Shown: piece by piece, positions 1 through 20,500 of the stretch
Numbering within the stretch: the first letter of the stretch is position 1
Layout of the letters: each line of letters begins with the position of its first letter
From: Centroberyx gerrardi
Lineage: Eukaryota > Chordata > Actinopteri > Beryciformes > Berycidae
DNA: 64,000 nucleotides
Assembly (NCBI RefSeq): GCF_048128805.1
Contig: NC_135997.1
Location: 3,452,470 to 3,516,469, forward strand
Direction: 5' to 3'
Program-made: the position numbers and the translations under genes
The notes under the pieces: model-generated
The model's database searches: none
Seen by the model: only the letters and a program-made list of their open reading frames with translations
Told to the model about the DNA's origin: nothing

Positions 1-369
1 TGAATTTTGGCGTGGGGTGTAACTTTTCTCTTAGTATCTTGGTGGAAAAATGCTCTTTTAAATTGACCATGTCAGACATACATAATGTAAGCGTTCTGTG
101 CTTGCTGGGTTCAAGACTGTTTAAATCTTTTGCCAAACCTGGGATTAGAAGCTGGGATCCCTTCATGAAAGTCTGCTGCTCTACCAAGAGAGAGAGTACT
201 AGAGCAGCTGCCTGAAAAACGTAGGTATAGTTATAGTTGTATATCTGTATCCTGCGGTTCTATATGTGTAGTGTTTTATTTTTTCATTTTTGACACTTCA
301 GACCGACCGAATGACAGAGTGACTTATACTAGCTGTTGGCCGCAGCTAAAAATGAAGAAATCAGTTTCT

Positions 370-730
370 GTTTATTAAGATTAAGATTGCACTTTATTGA
401 TCCCCTAGGGGAAATTCAGGTGTCACAGCAGCAGTGTGGGCTGTGGGGGGCTGTGTGGCTGTGGCTGGTGGGAGATGGTCACAGCTGCTCCTCATCAGCC
501 TCAGCTCGTCGTAGAGAAGGTGAGACGGGTTCTCCAGGATGCCGTTGATCTTTCCCTTCATCCTCCTTTCTGCCACTGCCTCCAGACTGTCCAGTTTGAG
601 TCCCACCACAGAGTCAGGCCTCTTCACCAGCTTGTTCAGTTTGTTGGCTTCCCCTGCCTTGATGTCTCCTCCTCAGCACACCACAGAAAAGAACACATCG
701 AAGGACCTGAGCCTAGTAGTCTAGATTTCT
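370..730 (-). mobile_element. 3' end of a non-LTR retrotransposon (LINE)
   Basis: Read on the minus strand, about 60 codons encode GLKLDSLEAVAERRMKGKIN followed by NPSHLLYDELRLMRSS. This resembles the last part of fish LINE reverse-transcriptase proteins, just before their stop. It is followed on the same strand by a tail containing CCTAGGGGATCAATAAAG and ends near 370. No upstream RT core is present, so this is a 5'-truncated dead copy. The clade is not resolved; an RTE/Rex3-like or Rex1-like source is possible. Confidence 0.55.
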
Positions 731-1222
731 AAACGTGGACCAGTTTCCCTCACCAAGGAATGAACGATCATAGATTTGCTCATGTGAAGCCTAATGTGGA
801 AGGTCATGTGGAAACTTTAAGTGATACAGTTATAGCTCACAGTTCAGTGATATAGTTATATTTCCATATTCATAACCGTTATCATATTGTCTTGTGAAAT
901 GAAGCTCATTATCTGTGTAAAAGCTCAAAGCTCAAACAAGCATTGCGTGACTCAGAGCGTCTCCCTCCATTCGCTGTCAGAGGCTGCTGCATGCCAATCA
1001 GATGTTTTATATAAGATACGATGCAGAGACTGGCAGATAAATGCTACATGAAAATATTAAAAGATAAATACGTTTGATGAGAACAATGTTGCTGAATGGC
1101 TTTAAAATACAAGTTTTAGTCTGTGGATTGATCAGATTATGGTAACATTCAACAGGATGTGATGTCACAATTCCTTGTTTGTTTTTTATTATTATTATCT
1201 TACACAAGAGCTCAAAGTAGTT

Positions 1223-1705
1223 TTGGAGATGGGTGCCATTTTTATTTAATCTTTATTTAACCAGGTAAATCTCATTGAGATTAAAAATGTCTTTTGCAAG
1301 AGAGACCCGGTCAAGAGGGCAGCATGGAGGACAAAGTTGCTTACATGAACAACATAAAAAGACAAAACACTTAGGTGAGCTTAGTCACATAGCACAAATA
1401 AATACAATCACGACAAATGTAAACAGTGCAGAAACTTTGTCCAATATAGTTACTTTCTTCATGATAGAAGAGAATTCACCAAAGGAAATCATATCAGTCA
1501 GTTTTAAATCATTCTGTAGGGCGTTCCATGTATTTAAAGGTTTTTCCACCCGGCTCAGTTCAAACACGAGGAACATCCTGTGAGCGTAAACCATGATGTC
1601 CGAGGTTTCTGGACACGTAAGATGGAAGCATCCCAGTGATGGATTTATAAACCTTCTTCGACCGGTAATGCTATCAGACTTTAAAGTAGAGTTTGACATA
1701 ATCAT
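1223..1705. repeat. Interspersed repeat with TTTATTTAACCAGGTAAATC start
   Basis: The segment begins with a TTTATTTAACCAGGTAAA motif and continues through a CATTGAGATTAAAAATGTC segment. I recognise this opening as a very common teleost interspersed repeat, probably the antisense 3' end of a LINE-like element; a related plus-oriented tail occurs at about 49980-50065. The boundary near 1705 is approximate. No coding capacity can be defended. Confidence 0.4.
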
Positions 1706-2076
1706 GTAGATACAGGGTGATCCATGTTGTTAAATATCCCATTATCCATGGGATGTCCAGTGTCAGTATACTTTGTAAATGTGTTAAAAAGAGGCCCAGC
1801 TGTAATTGTGATCTTTTATTTTTCACCTCACAGTTTAAAAAGCTTAGAGTAACCTGATGAACCTGAAACACTGCTTGTACACTTGTCCATGTAATCTATT
1901 TTTAATGATTTTTTATGTGGAATAGTAAACGTAGGTATAGGTGAAAAAATAATTAAACACAAAAGATCCCCCTTTTTTGTCCCCTTTCTTTCCCTCCCTT
2001 TTTCTCCCCTTTTTCCTAGGTGTTGCACGGGTTGCTTATATATATACAGTATATGCATGTAATCTGACTGTGCATC

Positions 2077-2078
<2 letters not shown>

Positions 2079-2127
<49 letters not shown>
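2079..2127. repeat. (CA)n microsatellite
   Basis: A nearly pure run of about 24 CA dinucleotides. It is intergenic, upstream of ctsd, with no gene nearby. Confidence 0.95.
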
Positions 2128-2128
<1 letters not shown>

Positions 2129-3879
2129 CTCCTTTACTGCTGATCCCTGATACATGATATAAGGCCGCCACTCGCTGTTCAGTCCTTGTCATTACAAGGC
2201 AGCAAAAAATATCCATAAGCAACATTTTTACTGGTGTCACACCCACAGCATGTGCCTGCTGAATTGAATTGAATTGAATTTATTGTATAATCTTAAAAAC
2301 AAGTACAAGAATAGGATTCAGGCAGAAAATAACTTCATACAACACCAGCAACATTTAGTTCCTGTAGTTTTTATGTTTCATCTCAACTCAGAATTTCACT
2401 TAGGATAAATTCCACTATAGGATAAATTTGAAATTAGATGGAGATTATCTGTGTGAAGGAAGCATGGTCTCACTATTAGCCAATACAAACACGGCAAAAT
2501 CAGTGTCAGTGTTAATTTAACTGTGAGAGTGTAAAAATCAACACATGCCAGTGTTTATATAAGTCCAGTCAACACGTATTAACACTGGAAGATTTGCTCT
2601 TAAAGGAGTACAAAAGTGTTTCTGGGTACTCTTCCTGTTGGAGAGCGACATACAAATTTACTGTAATTCATAAACATAAATTAAAAGGAATGTAGCAGCA
2701 CTCCTTCGGTGTTTGAAAATGTGCAACTACTGGGTAAAGTCCAAAAGCAATGAGTCTGACGCGAATAAATCTCGAGAGACCATAACTCCATTTAGAACGT
2801 TTAGTGGAGAAACAAAACCGTTACAGACTAACAAGGTTCGTCAATTGACAATCATTTTCTCTCGGTCAAAAAACTGTGTTGCTCCGTGGACTTTCTCACT
2901 CCAATTGAGTCTAATGACGGTGACGTCAATGTAAAGGAGCATTTCAACTACTTAGAATCTATTAGGCTATAGGCCTACATAAGAAACTATAGGAAATCTA
3001 ATGTTCTATAATAATCAACAAATATGACTATAGTACAAATTAACTATTCAATATCACTAATATTTCAATTAATATTATCAGCTATCAACATTATTTAAAA
3101 TATACAAATTACAAATATATCAAAATATCTTTTCCCCTAGAATGGCTCTTACAAGGAAGATCCACTCTAAAACAGAAATCACCCATTCAGTTGTGTTATT
3201 TCAGTGAGCCAAGACTTTCATGCTGATGTCATCAAGAGACAAATGTCCAGGCTCTTCTCTGGCTGTGAATGAGTGAGTGATTGGCTTTGTGGACATGGTG
3301 AGAGGACATGTGAAGATTAATCAAACACTCAAAGTCAGTCTCTTCTTCACTGTCAGCGGACTGACCTCATTTTCTCAGACATCACAGGAGAGAATCCCCG
3401 TTCCTCTTGAGATAGACTGCTTTTAAAATATAATTTGAACTCTTTATATTGCCCATAGGGGAATAGTTTAATTTGCATTCTCCTGTATTCTTCTTCTTCT
3501 CATTATTAATACTATCATTATTAGCCTATCGCAATTGGTGAGATGCAATTACATTTTAAAGTAGAGGAAAAATGAATTGTGTTTAAATCTGTATAGACTT
3601 ACCTCTTCCAACCTCAGCGACCTCAGTGAGGTAACTGTTACCAAGAAACACAGTAAAGTCCCTGTAGGCATTTAAACAGTAATATAGCCCACCTCATCAC
3701 AACTGTAATCACAGTAAAGAAAGCATTCAATAGTGTTATGGCTTTTACAGAACAATTACCAACGCATATACTGTCTAAAAAGCGATCTACAAAGTAGTTT
3801 ATATAAATAAGAATATACAGGTATTGTATTAAACTGATATTATTTATCAAAGTACATTAAAAACACATTTACAATCTCT

Positions 3880-4270
3880 TAATGTTGTCTACAAGACTTT
3901 GCAGATTTATTCTAAGTTGTCCATTTCATACTCACCATTGTATAATGTTTGATGCACTTAATTGGATATCTTTAAATATAAGAAGACATTTTCACTGCTT
4001 GCAGTTTATTTTTATACACTTTAATTATCCTCACTACTTAGAGCAGCTTTTGGGACTACAGACCATATTCACTTAGACATTCAGGTCAGTTTTTCTTTTC
4101 AGTTCCTACTGTCTCTAAAGACATTGTGAAAAGAGCTTTTGTTTTTAAGGCTCCTTCTGATTGGAATAAGTTAGCAGACTCCTTATGATCCATAACAACA
4201 TTTAGCTTGTTTAAGAACCTACTTTTTTCTTATCTTAAAACTGACTGCTCATGCTTCTCATGATTCTCAC
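3880..4270 (+). mobile_element. LINE reverse-transcriptase C-terminal fragment (L2/Rex1-like), degenerate
   Basis: Across a frameshift the plus strand reads LDALNW-like text (FDALNWISLNIRRHFHC), then HFNYPHYLEQLL, then KRAFVFKAPSDWNKL, then LFKNLLFSYLK. This order is typical of the region after the RT domain in L2/Rex1/CR1-type LINEs, where W...P...R, then a DWN-L motif, then a final L-F-LK-LL stretch occur. At least one stop and one frame change show that it is dead. Both ends are truncated. Confidence 0.6.
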
Positions 4271-4699
4271 TTGATCTATGACTATGCTGATTACCACAGT
4301 TTCAACCAGAGAGGAGGAACTGAGCAGTGAAATCAGCTGATGTAAAGTGTTTGGTTGGAATGAAAATCTGCTGATTTCTCTGCCCTCCATGGCACATGGT
4401 TTGAGATCCCTGCTTCACTACTCTGTCACAGTTATGCCCAAGCAGCATACAGGATGTCCCAGGGGTCATTGAGAGGTTCAGGGGTCCCCAGCAAAATGAG
4501 GAATAGTGTGATTTTTAAGTTATTACAGGGACAGAATGTGTAAAGATGAGTGTTTTGTTCATAGGTGTCACTCTCCCTGCTGTTACCTCCTCTTATGTCA
4601 TAGAGATATTATATTTGGAATGGTGCTAGAGGACAAGAAGGAAGATGTTATTAAGCATGTCATGTTTTTATAACAATCTCTATCTCCAATAAAGCAAGG

Positions 4700-4850
4700 G
4701 AAGTCTATTTCAAGATATTACACAATATTTATCCCTCTAATTTATATGTTTCTAAATTTGCTGATGTTGACCATAAATGTACTTTTTGTAAGGCTGACCC
4801 TGAATCAATAAGCCATTTTATAATTTCATATTTATGTTTTTCTCGTATAT
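4700..4850 (+). mobile_element. L1/Tx1-like LINE ORF2 C-terminal fragment
   Basis: From 4703 the plus strand encodes VYFKILHNIYPSNLYVSKF, then CTFCKADPESISHF and a trailing cysteine. The CxxC...H...C spacing is the zinc-knuckle-like tail seen in L1/Tx1-clade ORF2 proteins. Only about 48 codons survive and no RT core is nearby. It is a decayed fragment. Confidence 0.5.
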
Positions 4851-5100
4851 CTATTTTATTTTGTTTTTCTTTACATGATGAGTAGACCATCACATGTACT
4901 TATACCTTTCATATAAATATTATTGGAATCTGTTCGTTTCTTTGTATTAGATGCTGTATTTGGAAGATGTATGATTGCCTAATTTAAAAAAGAAAAACAA
5001 ATGTCAGGCTGCGAAGTTGTTGTTTTTTTTGTCAGGCTGCGCAGTTTCGTTCCTCTCCTGAGCGGAAGTTGCGTTTTTCTAGAACCTCCTTGGAACAGAT

Positions 5101-5231
5101 CCAGAGTCACGTGCCGGCGGGTCAGCTGATATAAACTCGGTTGTTGTCGAGATCAAGTCAAACTGCCCAGTCATTGTGTTGTGTTGGTTGTTTATGGTTT
5201 TATAATTATCCGAGTAATCTGCGACTGTAAA
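5101..5231 (+). promoter_or_regulatory. ctsd: Proximal promoter and 5' UTR of ctsd with CLEAR-type E-box and TATA-like box
   Basis: GTCACGTGCC at 5106-5115 contains the palindromic E-box CACGTG (5108-5113). It matches the CLEAR consensus (GTCACGTGAC), which TFEB/TFE3 bind in lysosomal genes, at all but the last-but-one base. A second E-box CAGCTG lies at 5123-5128 and a TATAAA string at 5130-5135, about 100 bases before the start codon. Spacing and order suit a core promoter directly upstream of a short 5' UTR. Binding itself is inferred. Confidence 0.6.
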
Positions 5232-13169
<7,938 letters not shown>

Positions 13170-13554
13170 GTGCAACCTGTGTTAGAGCAATAATCCAAGT
13201 TTGGGAGGACAAAACACTGCTGCGCACGCTTCTGTTGCTTTGGAATCGTACAGTATTTAGCAATAGATTTGTGTAGAGCCTGTATGCACTGATCTGAAGA
13301 AACATCCATTTTGTAATTCCCAGCAGAGTGCGTGTGAAACGGATTGGAGATTTGGTATGTTGTGTGATGTGTGTACATGATCAGGGAGCAGGTGATGGTT
13401 TCGGTACTGACCTTTTGAGTTCAAACATCTGAGTGATCTGTACTTTTTTTAATCAGGGACCGGTTTTAAGCAACAGAACACTTTTAATTTGCATTTTAGG
13501 AGGCAGTTTGCCCTCTTCTACTGACTTTCAATGTATCTTAATGTGATTGGCCTG

Positions 13555-13560
13555 AATAAA
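13555..13560 (+). terminator. ctsd: Polyadenylation signal of ctsd
   Basis: AATAAA lies 386 bases after the ctsd stop codon and is followed within about 20 bases by a T/G-rich stretch (GTGTCTCC). This predicts a 3' UTR of roughly 400 nt. It is the first canonical hexamer after the stop. Confidence 0.7.
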
Positions 13561-13579
13561 GTCTTTTAAAAAGATGTGT

Positions 13580-14506
13580 CTCCATTTGGTATGTGCTATG
13601 CAGCTGTGATAATGGATAATCCCTACTTCTGGAAGGAGAAAAAAGTGATTCAAACCATGCTTTCCAGTTTGAATAACCCTTCTTAAGGCAAATCTTAATA
13701 AGATATCCTCCTAATTATCAGAAGTTTCGTTTTACAAGAAAATAGACATCTGGTGGGAAAACTTCCCTTGTGCAGGACAGAAATTAATATGCATCCAGTG
13801 AGCCAATCCATAACACGGTGATCTAGACTCCACAAATCTTTCAAACTTTATTATTCCCTCAAGCGCCTCAACACCAATCACTTCAATGTACAAAATGTCA
13901 GCTATATATTAACCATATATTTTTCCATAACAATAGTTATTTTGCTTAACATGCTCAATAAAATACAAACCACAGAAAAAGTCCCTTCGTCTGTTTAGTA
14001 TTCAGTAGATAAAGTTTGTCTTCACATATTTTTCTGACCATAAAAATCCAGACAATTTTGGTTCATTTTAGTAAAGCTTGTACAAAATGTGTGTAGCGCA
14101 CTGGGATGTGACAATAATCAAGGCAGCACTATGTTTACCACCTTTACTGAAGACGGAAATCATTGATCACTGATTTTTCTCGGCCCTCATGTTGATTCAA
14201 GTTGTCATTTGATGTCCTGATGTGACTGGAGGTGACAGGACTCATTATTTACACTGTATAAAGGTAGTTATATTATCTCTGATGCTGTATTTTGGAGCAT
14301 TCCCAGTAGAAAATAAATACTTCTTGAAGTTTGGCAATTATCCAGAGATGTTGAACCATCAGCGTGGAATGTGGAGACCTCTGCTGTAGGCGTATCCAAA
14401 AAGTGACAAGAAAACAAACAGCATTTTGCTCAGTTTTGTGAACTTTTGTCCAATCCACCTCTGGAGCCACAATTTGAGGGGGTTTGACCTCTGACCTCTG
14501 CTGTTT
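13580..14506. other. Convergent 3' region between ctsd and cdhr5
   Basis: About 0.9 kb between the ctsd polyadenylation signal and the cdhr5 stop codon. Most of it is probably cdhr5 3' UTR on the minus strand. No other gene or repeat was recognised. Confidence 0.5.
13847..13852 (-). terminator. cdhr5: Candidate polyadenylation signal of cdhr5
   Basis: TTTATT on the plus strand is AATAAA on the minus strand, about 655 bases past the cdhr5 stop. I saw no canonical hexamer nearer to the stop. A transcript end near 13830 would leave about 250 bases between the two convergent genes. Confidence 0.45.
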
Positions 14507-17500
14507 TCATTGCTCTGAGCTGTCCTGCTCCTGTTTTCCCTCTTTCTCTTTCTCTGAGTCGGCGTTTCCGCAGCCCTGGTCCTCATTAGGCTCTGTGCTC
14601 TGGTCCTCTTGCCCACCGTCAGCCTCTCTTTGCGGGGCTGCTGGGTCTCTCACCACCCCTTCCATCTCCATCTCCCCCTCCAGCTCCTCCTCAGTTTCTT
14701 CCTCCACCCGGCCCACAGTGTCTGGGATAATCTCCACCTCGATGTCCGAGGAGTCCTCGCTCTCTTTGAACCACACCGTCTTCTGCCCCTCCCTCCTCCT
14801 CTGCTTGTTCAGGATGGACCTCGTGCTGTATTCGTCCCCCCCTCTCCCCCCTCTCCCGGCCGAAGGGCTGCCCCTGGGCACGTGGTTGGTGTAGACGCCG
14901 CAGGAGGAGCAGTGGCGGCTCCGTCGCTCGAGGGGGATGACCCTGCCTCGGGCCTGGGGCACCGTGCTGCGTCTTGGGACGGCGTTGCTCCAGCGCCTGG
15001 CTCCCCCGCGGCTCGGGTCGCCCTCGTTCTGGAAGCCGTCGTTGGTGTACTGCATGGAGTCCCTCGGCCTCGGCCTGGGCCGGTCGGACCGCAGGCAGGG
15101 GCCCAGGCACTAGAGGCAGGAGACAGGCCGCCCGTTAATACACCAGTTAATGAAGCATGGAGGATATTGAGGCATTGTTCAATGTTACAGATGCCACCGC
15201 GGTTCCCAAGTGTTAGCAAGGTTCATTTGTTCTGTTTTAACACAGAGCCCTTCTGTGGATTTCAGCTGATAAATATTCATCAAAGCCACACAGGAGGAGC
15301 GCTGCACATGCAGGCATTTCACAGCTGAGTCCTCCTCTGAGGTCTGAACCGTTATGACGTGGAGTTACTTTTGTGTCTTTATTTTGAAAGTGAAAAAAAT
15401 CTTTTGAAAGAAAAAAAAAACATGTTAAGACTGAAAAAATGGTTTCAAAGTGAAAAAAAAGTTTCAAAAGTGAAAAAAAGGTCTGAAAGCAGGATTCTTT
15501 GGATTCTTCCTTCACTTTCAATGCTCTTTTTCCATTCATTCAAATCTTTTCCCATTAATTAAATTCTTTTCATTCATTCTAATCTTTTTTATCTTTTTTT
15601 CTCATGGTATTTTACAAGCTATATTGTCGTATAAAATAAGCAAGAGTGTTTTGGCAAAGAACCCAGTCAATATTTTTGCTTTCTTGACTCAGCATTACAT
15701 TCAGAGATCTTCACCGATGTGATCAAACTGTCATTCACCTGTCAGCTCCCCCTCACCACACCCCTCTCTTCTATACCTCACCCACACCAAAACGGAGCCA
15801 AAAAGAATGAATGAATGAAAAAAGATCTGAATGAATAAAAAAAGGATTTAAATGAATGAATAAAAGATTTGAATGAATGAAAAAGAGATTTGAATGAATG
15901 AAAAAGGACATTGTAAGTAAAAGGAGAAGAATTCATTTTTTTTACTTTTTTCACTTTCAAAACTTTTTTCCCTTTCAAAATAAAGACACAAAAGGAACTC
16001 TGTATTACTTAGATACAGCAAAATCAACCTACTACTGAACTTTAGTGCAGTACGGTGTAGTCACTTTATAACCAGGAGGGGCTTTTAACTTCATCGTCCA
16101 AATAATTCCACCTGACAAAACGTTTCGGAGTTTAAAGCTGTCAGCAGAATACTGACCTCACACAGTTTGTGCATACTGGTGTTTCCCTTCCACACGTGGG
16201 AGATCAGGAAGCCAATCACAATGAGGCACAGGACCAGCAGAGCGGCCATGACCAGGCCGAGGAGCGCCATGTCTCCGGCCCGGTAACCCACGTTTGAGGG
16301 AGACGGGACAGCCACCGCTGCAGAGGACAGATCATGGCAATCAGTTAAGAAAGTGTTAAAAGACGAATGGATAAAGTGTCTCTCTGACTGGAAATGATAC
16401 CTGAATTAACAGAATCCACTGTGTTCCAACCAAACTACGTACATTCGATGTGCCGATCACGTATGTAAAACATGTCACCTTGTTCTCAATGACTGGTCAA
16501 TCCCATCCCCCACTGTAACTGCATAGCTAACATTGCATCATATTACTCCCTGAGTAGGATTTTCCCTATGACCATTCTTTCAAATGTGGGAATATGAAAT
16601 GCATCCTGGCATTTTAAATTAAGGATAAATATTTTGTACAAAACAATTTTCTACATGATGTAGTAGGAGTATGAGAGCCAGAGCCAGTACTTTATGTTGT
16701 ACCTGCTGATCAATAGGTTGATTCAGTTTACTAACTTTAAATTAGTTTGGTGGGCAAAGTTACACATGTGAAAATGTCAGGATGTCATATTGTGTTCTGG
16801 GTTTGATTGAGGAGACAATAGCAAATTAATAACTGGAAATTGGGTGCAGTAAAAAATGACCCACAATGCTGTGTGACATGACGTAATGGTGAAACTGAGT
16901 CACAGAAAACAACAAAATTATACTGTCAGCCTCTCTGAATGCTGAATGTCTATGAGTAATGAATAATATGTAGGGGAGAGCAGGGCATGTTGTCACACCT
17001 TTTACTCATTGGTGCATTTTTCAGTAGTGCTTACTACTGAGATACGATATATATTTTTCTAGCTAGATTAAGGTCTTCTCTAAAAAATGGCATTTTTACA
17101 TTTTGAATAATTTACTGGAAGAAAAAGTTATTACTGATGAAATACCACTTGACAACTTGTGACCACTTACCCCATGTCAGGGCATGTTGTCACACATGAT
17201 GAGGCATGTTGTCACATAGACAAGTACACAGGGAACAGCAATGATCATCTACTGGGATGAAGGTGGATGGTCTTACCTGGTATGACTTGGACAGAGAGGG
17301 CTGCTGTGCCAGACTCCCCTGTGGAGGTGTCCACTGCTCTAAGCTGCATGCAAAGAGAAACAATTATATTCATAGAGCAGCTTAAAAAACTGCAAGCGGT
17401 GGCAATACATCTGACTGGACATGCAGTGTTTGTACTGAGCTGGAAGGCTGCAGTATGGGTATCAGTCACCTGAAGTGCAAAGGACTCGGTCTTCACAACC

Positions 17501-20500
17501 CTCTTCAGGATGACAAAGCCCTCTGAGGTCACGTTGACGTAGCTGCTGTACTGCACCTCGTACTTCACATCTGGATTCAAACCCTGACACACACACACAG
17601 AAACTGATCAAAGGATTTTGTCTATTTAATCTCATGAACCATGTGTACACACCTGACATTTAAAGTGATAATCTGCAAGGTTCTTGCTTTTCTTGATTTT
17701 GGCGACACCTTTGGTGATAAGAGGTCATTGCGTTGGTGTTTTACACTCAATAAATAATAGGGAGCCGAAAGTGACGTCATTTCCATCAACCCTAGGGTTG
17801 GCTTTACTATATAGTGTAGGTTATTTCATATAAGCAAAAAGCATATGGCTTTGATTTTGAAATTGTAGTAAGCATCAACACATCTCGCTTGGCTTAATTT
17901 GGCAAAAATCCATTCAGTATTATTTACATGAACGCCAAAATTAGTTATCGAACTACACTACCCGGCAGGCTTTTAGCTAGTTGGAATGTTCCATCTCCTG
18001 CAAAGGGAACAGGTTCCAGTAGCTACAGCTCCACAGGCTACTGTGAAGAAATGTACTATTACAAGCCTGAACTCAGACTTTAGCAAAGTCCCAAATTGCA
18101 TCTCAACCTGCCATGTGTGACAGCGTGTGCTCCATAGTCAGGCGGATCACCCCTACTATCAACAGTTGGTACATTACGTTGTAGTTCTCCAAATTGACTA
18201 AGCTTATGTTAAGTAGTGTCTTGAAGGGTGAATCTTAACACCATTTGTTGCTTTGTTTAGTTGCAGAAGACATACTGCTTTGCGGCCAACGGAAACAGAA
18301 AAAGGAACCCTCAACAGCAAATGTAAAAACTTCCATGAACTGAGTATAGGTTGAATCGCTATTATACTGCTATACCACTACTATACTATCAATCGCAACA
18401 TTTATTTATAAGAAAAAGTTGTGGATTATTACTTTAAGAGCATTTTAAGTTCTAAAATGAATGTCATTAGAACAAGCAGAACAAGCTCGGATCTAGGACA
18501 TAGGAGATAGCAGTCGGTCAGTAAGTGTTTTGAATCTTTGTTTCTGGGTTAGATTTGGACTTAGGCTGTTGTCAGGCTTTGTTGTGGCTGAGCACTTCCT
18601 GGTTTCACTCTCTGAGTTTCGATAGGTGGGTCAGCTGACGCGGGTCACGCCCTCTATCTGTTGCTTGTTGTGGAAATCTGAAAGGGGCGGGTTCAGCCCT
18701 GGTAAGGAGCTGTGACTGGGCACAGCTGTGGCATTTCCTGGTATTTAAACACGTAAGCTGCGCTGTAGCGTCAGCCCTTGTATGTCAATCCTTCTTGTGT
18801 GAAGACCTAATTGGGTAAAGACCTTCGAGTCTACCTGTGCGAGTCCACTGAGCAAGGACACAGATAAGCTACTCTTATTTACTCTCTTGGCCTGCCTTCT
18901 CACTCACCATGTGCTACCAATATATCCCTGTCATCCAGGGCAACCGGAAAAAACGCATCAGTCATAAAAGACAGCGCAATCCTGAGAACCACTACTCTCT
19001 CAGAAAAGCCTCAGCTACTTCCTCCGCTTTTTCCTTTGACTTATGGAATTGTCAGTCTGCTGTAAATAAAACAGAATTTATCCAAGCACTTGCAAACCTA
19101 TCTGACATTCAGGTCCTAGCCCTGACCAAAACCTGGATCCGTCCAGAAAACACAGCCACACCAGCTGCGCTTTCAGCTGACTCTACTTTCTCCCACACAC
19201 CTCGTTCCGTTGGGCGTGGAGGTGGCACGGGTGCCCTCATTTCCAAAGACTGGAAATTCACTAAGCTTGCTCCTCTAAGCAATAACTCATCCTTTGAATA
19301 CCATGCAATCATGGTTAAACTATTTGTGGTTGTCATATATCGCCAGGGCTACTGGGGAACTTTGTAGTTGAACTGGACATGCTACTCTCAGCCATTCCTG
19401 AAGATGGCACCCCACTGATTGTCATGGGGGACATGAATATCCATCTTGACAAACCCCAAGCGGCTGACTTCCTTTCACTTCTGTCCTCATTTGACCTCAA
19501 ACAGGTCTCCACCGCTCCCACACCCAAAGCGGGCAATACACTCTATCTAATTGTGACTCGAAACTGCTCCGCGGCAAATCTGACTGTCACCCCCTTACAT
19601 CTGTCAGACCACTTCTTTATTCAATTCACGGTTTCCTTACTGGAACATCCTCACGTTCCGCCGCAAATGGTTTCCTTCAGACGAAACCTCTGGTCCCTCA
19701 CACCGGCTCAGCTCTCCAATGAGGTCTCGGCTACCATGCCTCCTCATAATGAATTCTCCTCACTCCATGTCAATGAGGCTACAGACACACTCTGCTCCTC
19801 GCTAGCCGCCTCTCTAAACAATCTCTGCCCACTCTCATCCAAACCTGCTCGTAACACCCCCCCCTAGTCCATGGCTCACCGGTGTCATCAGAGAGCAATG
19901 GGCGGGGCTCAGAGCAGCCGAGAGAAAATGGCGCAAATCCAGAGATCCCACTGACTTCAGTGACTATCAGAATCTCCTATCTGCATTCTCCTCCCATCTA
20001 AAAAGTGCCAAGACCACTTATTATCAGGAGAAAATCAGCAGCGCCAAAGACGCTCGGAAATTATTTTCAGCTTTTAATTCACTCCTCAACCCTCCACCAC
20101 CTCCACCCTCAACTTTGCTCACTGCTGACCTCTTCACATCCTTCTTTACTGATAAGGTTTCTACCATCAGTAATCAGTTCTCTGAGCCTGACCAACTCAG
20201 TATGCTGCCGCCAGCTAACAGGGCCTCACTCCTCTCATTTTCCCATCTCACCGAGGAGCAAGACTCCAAACTTCTGCTTGACTCTCGTCCCACTACCTGT
20301 CCGTTGGACCCCATACCCTCCAACCTCCTGCAGGCCATTTCGCCCACACTTATCCCTGCAGTCACGCACATCATCAACTCCTCACTTACAACGGGTGTGT
20401 TCCCCACTGCTTTTAAGCAAGCCCGGGTTACCCCACTGCTAAAGAAACCTACACTCAATCCATCTCAGGTTGAAAATTACAGGCCGGTTTCACTCCTCAC

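Larger units (their letters stand above)
1..5100. other. Intergenic region upstream of ctsd, no gene seen
   Basis: No exon with splice sites and protein similarity could be supported here. The stretch holds a LINE 3' end (- strand, about 370-730), an interspersed repeat (about 1223-1705), a CA microsatellite (2079-2127), a short GAATT run (about 2260-2280) and two decayed LINE coding fragments (3880-4270 and 4700-4850). The remainder, including 2130-3870, is AT-rich DNA in which I recognise nothing. Open frames in the region are short and lack family resemblance. Confidence 0.7.

Noticed and set aside
14609-15328. Long plus-strand open frame of 239 codons overlapping the cdhr5 last exon
   Set aside because: It is the antisense shadow of the GC-rich cdhr5 cytoplasmic exon. 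The minus frame carries the conserved RSIL...VWF motif and joins to upstream exons in phase; the plus frame has no family resemblance.
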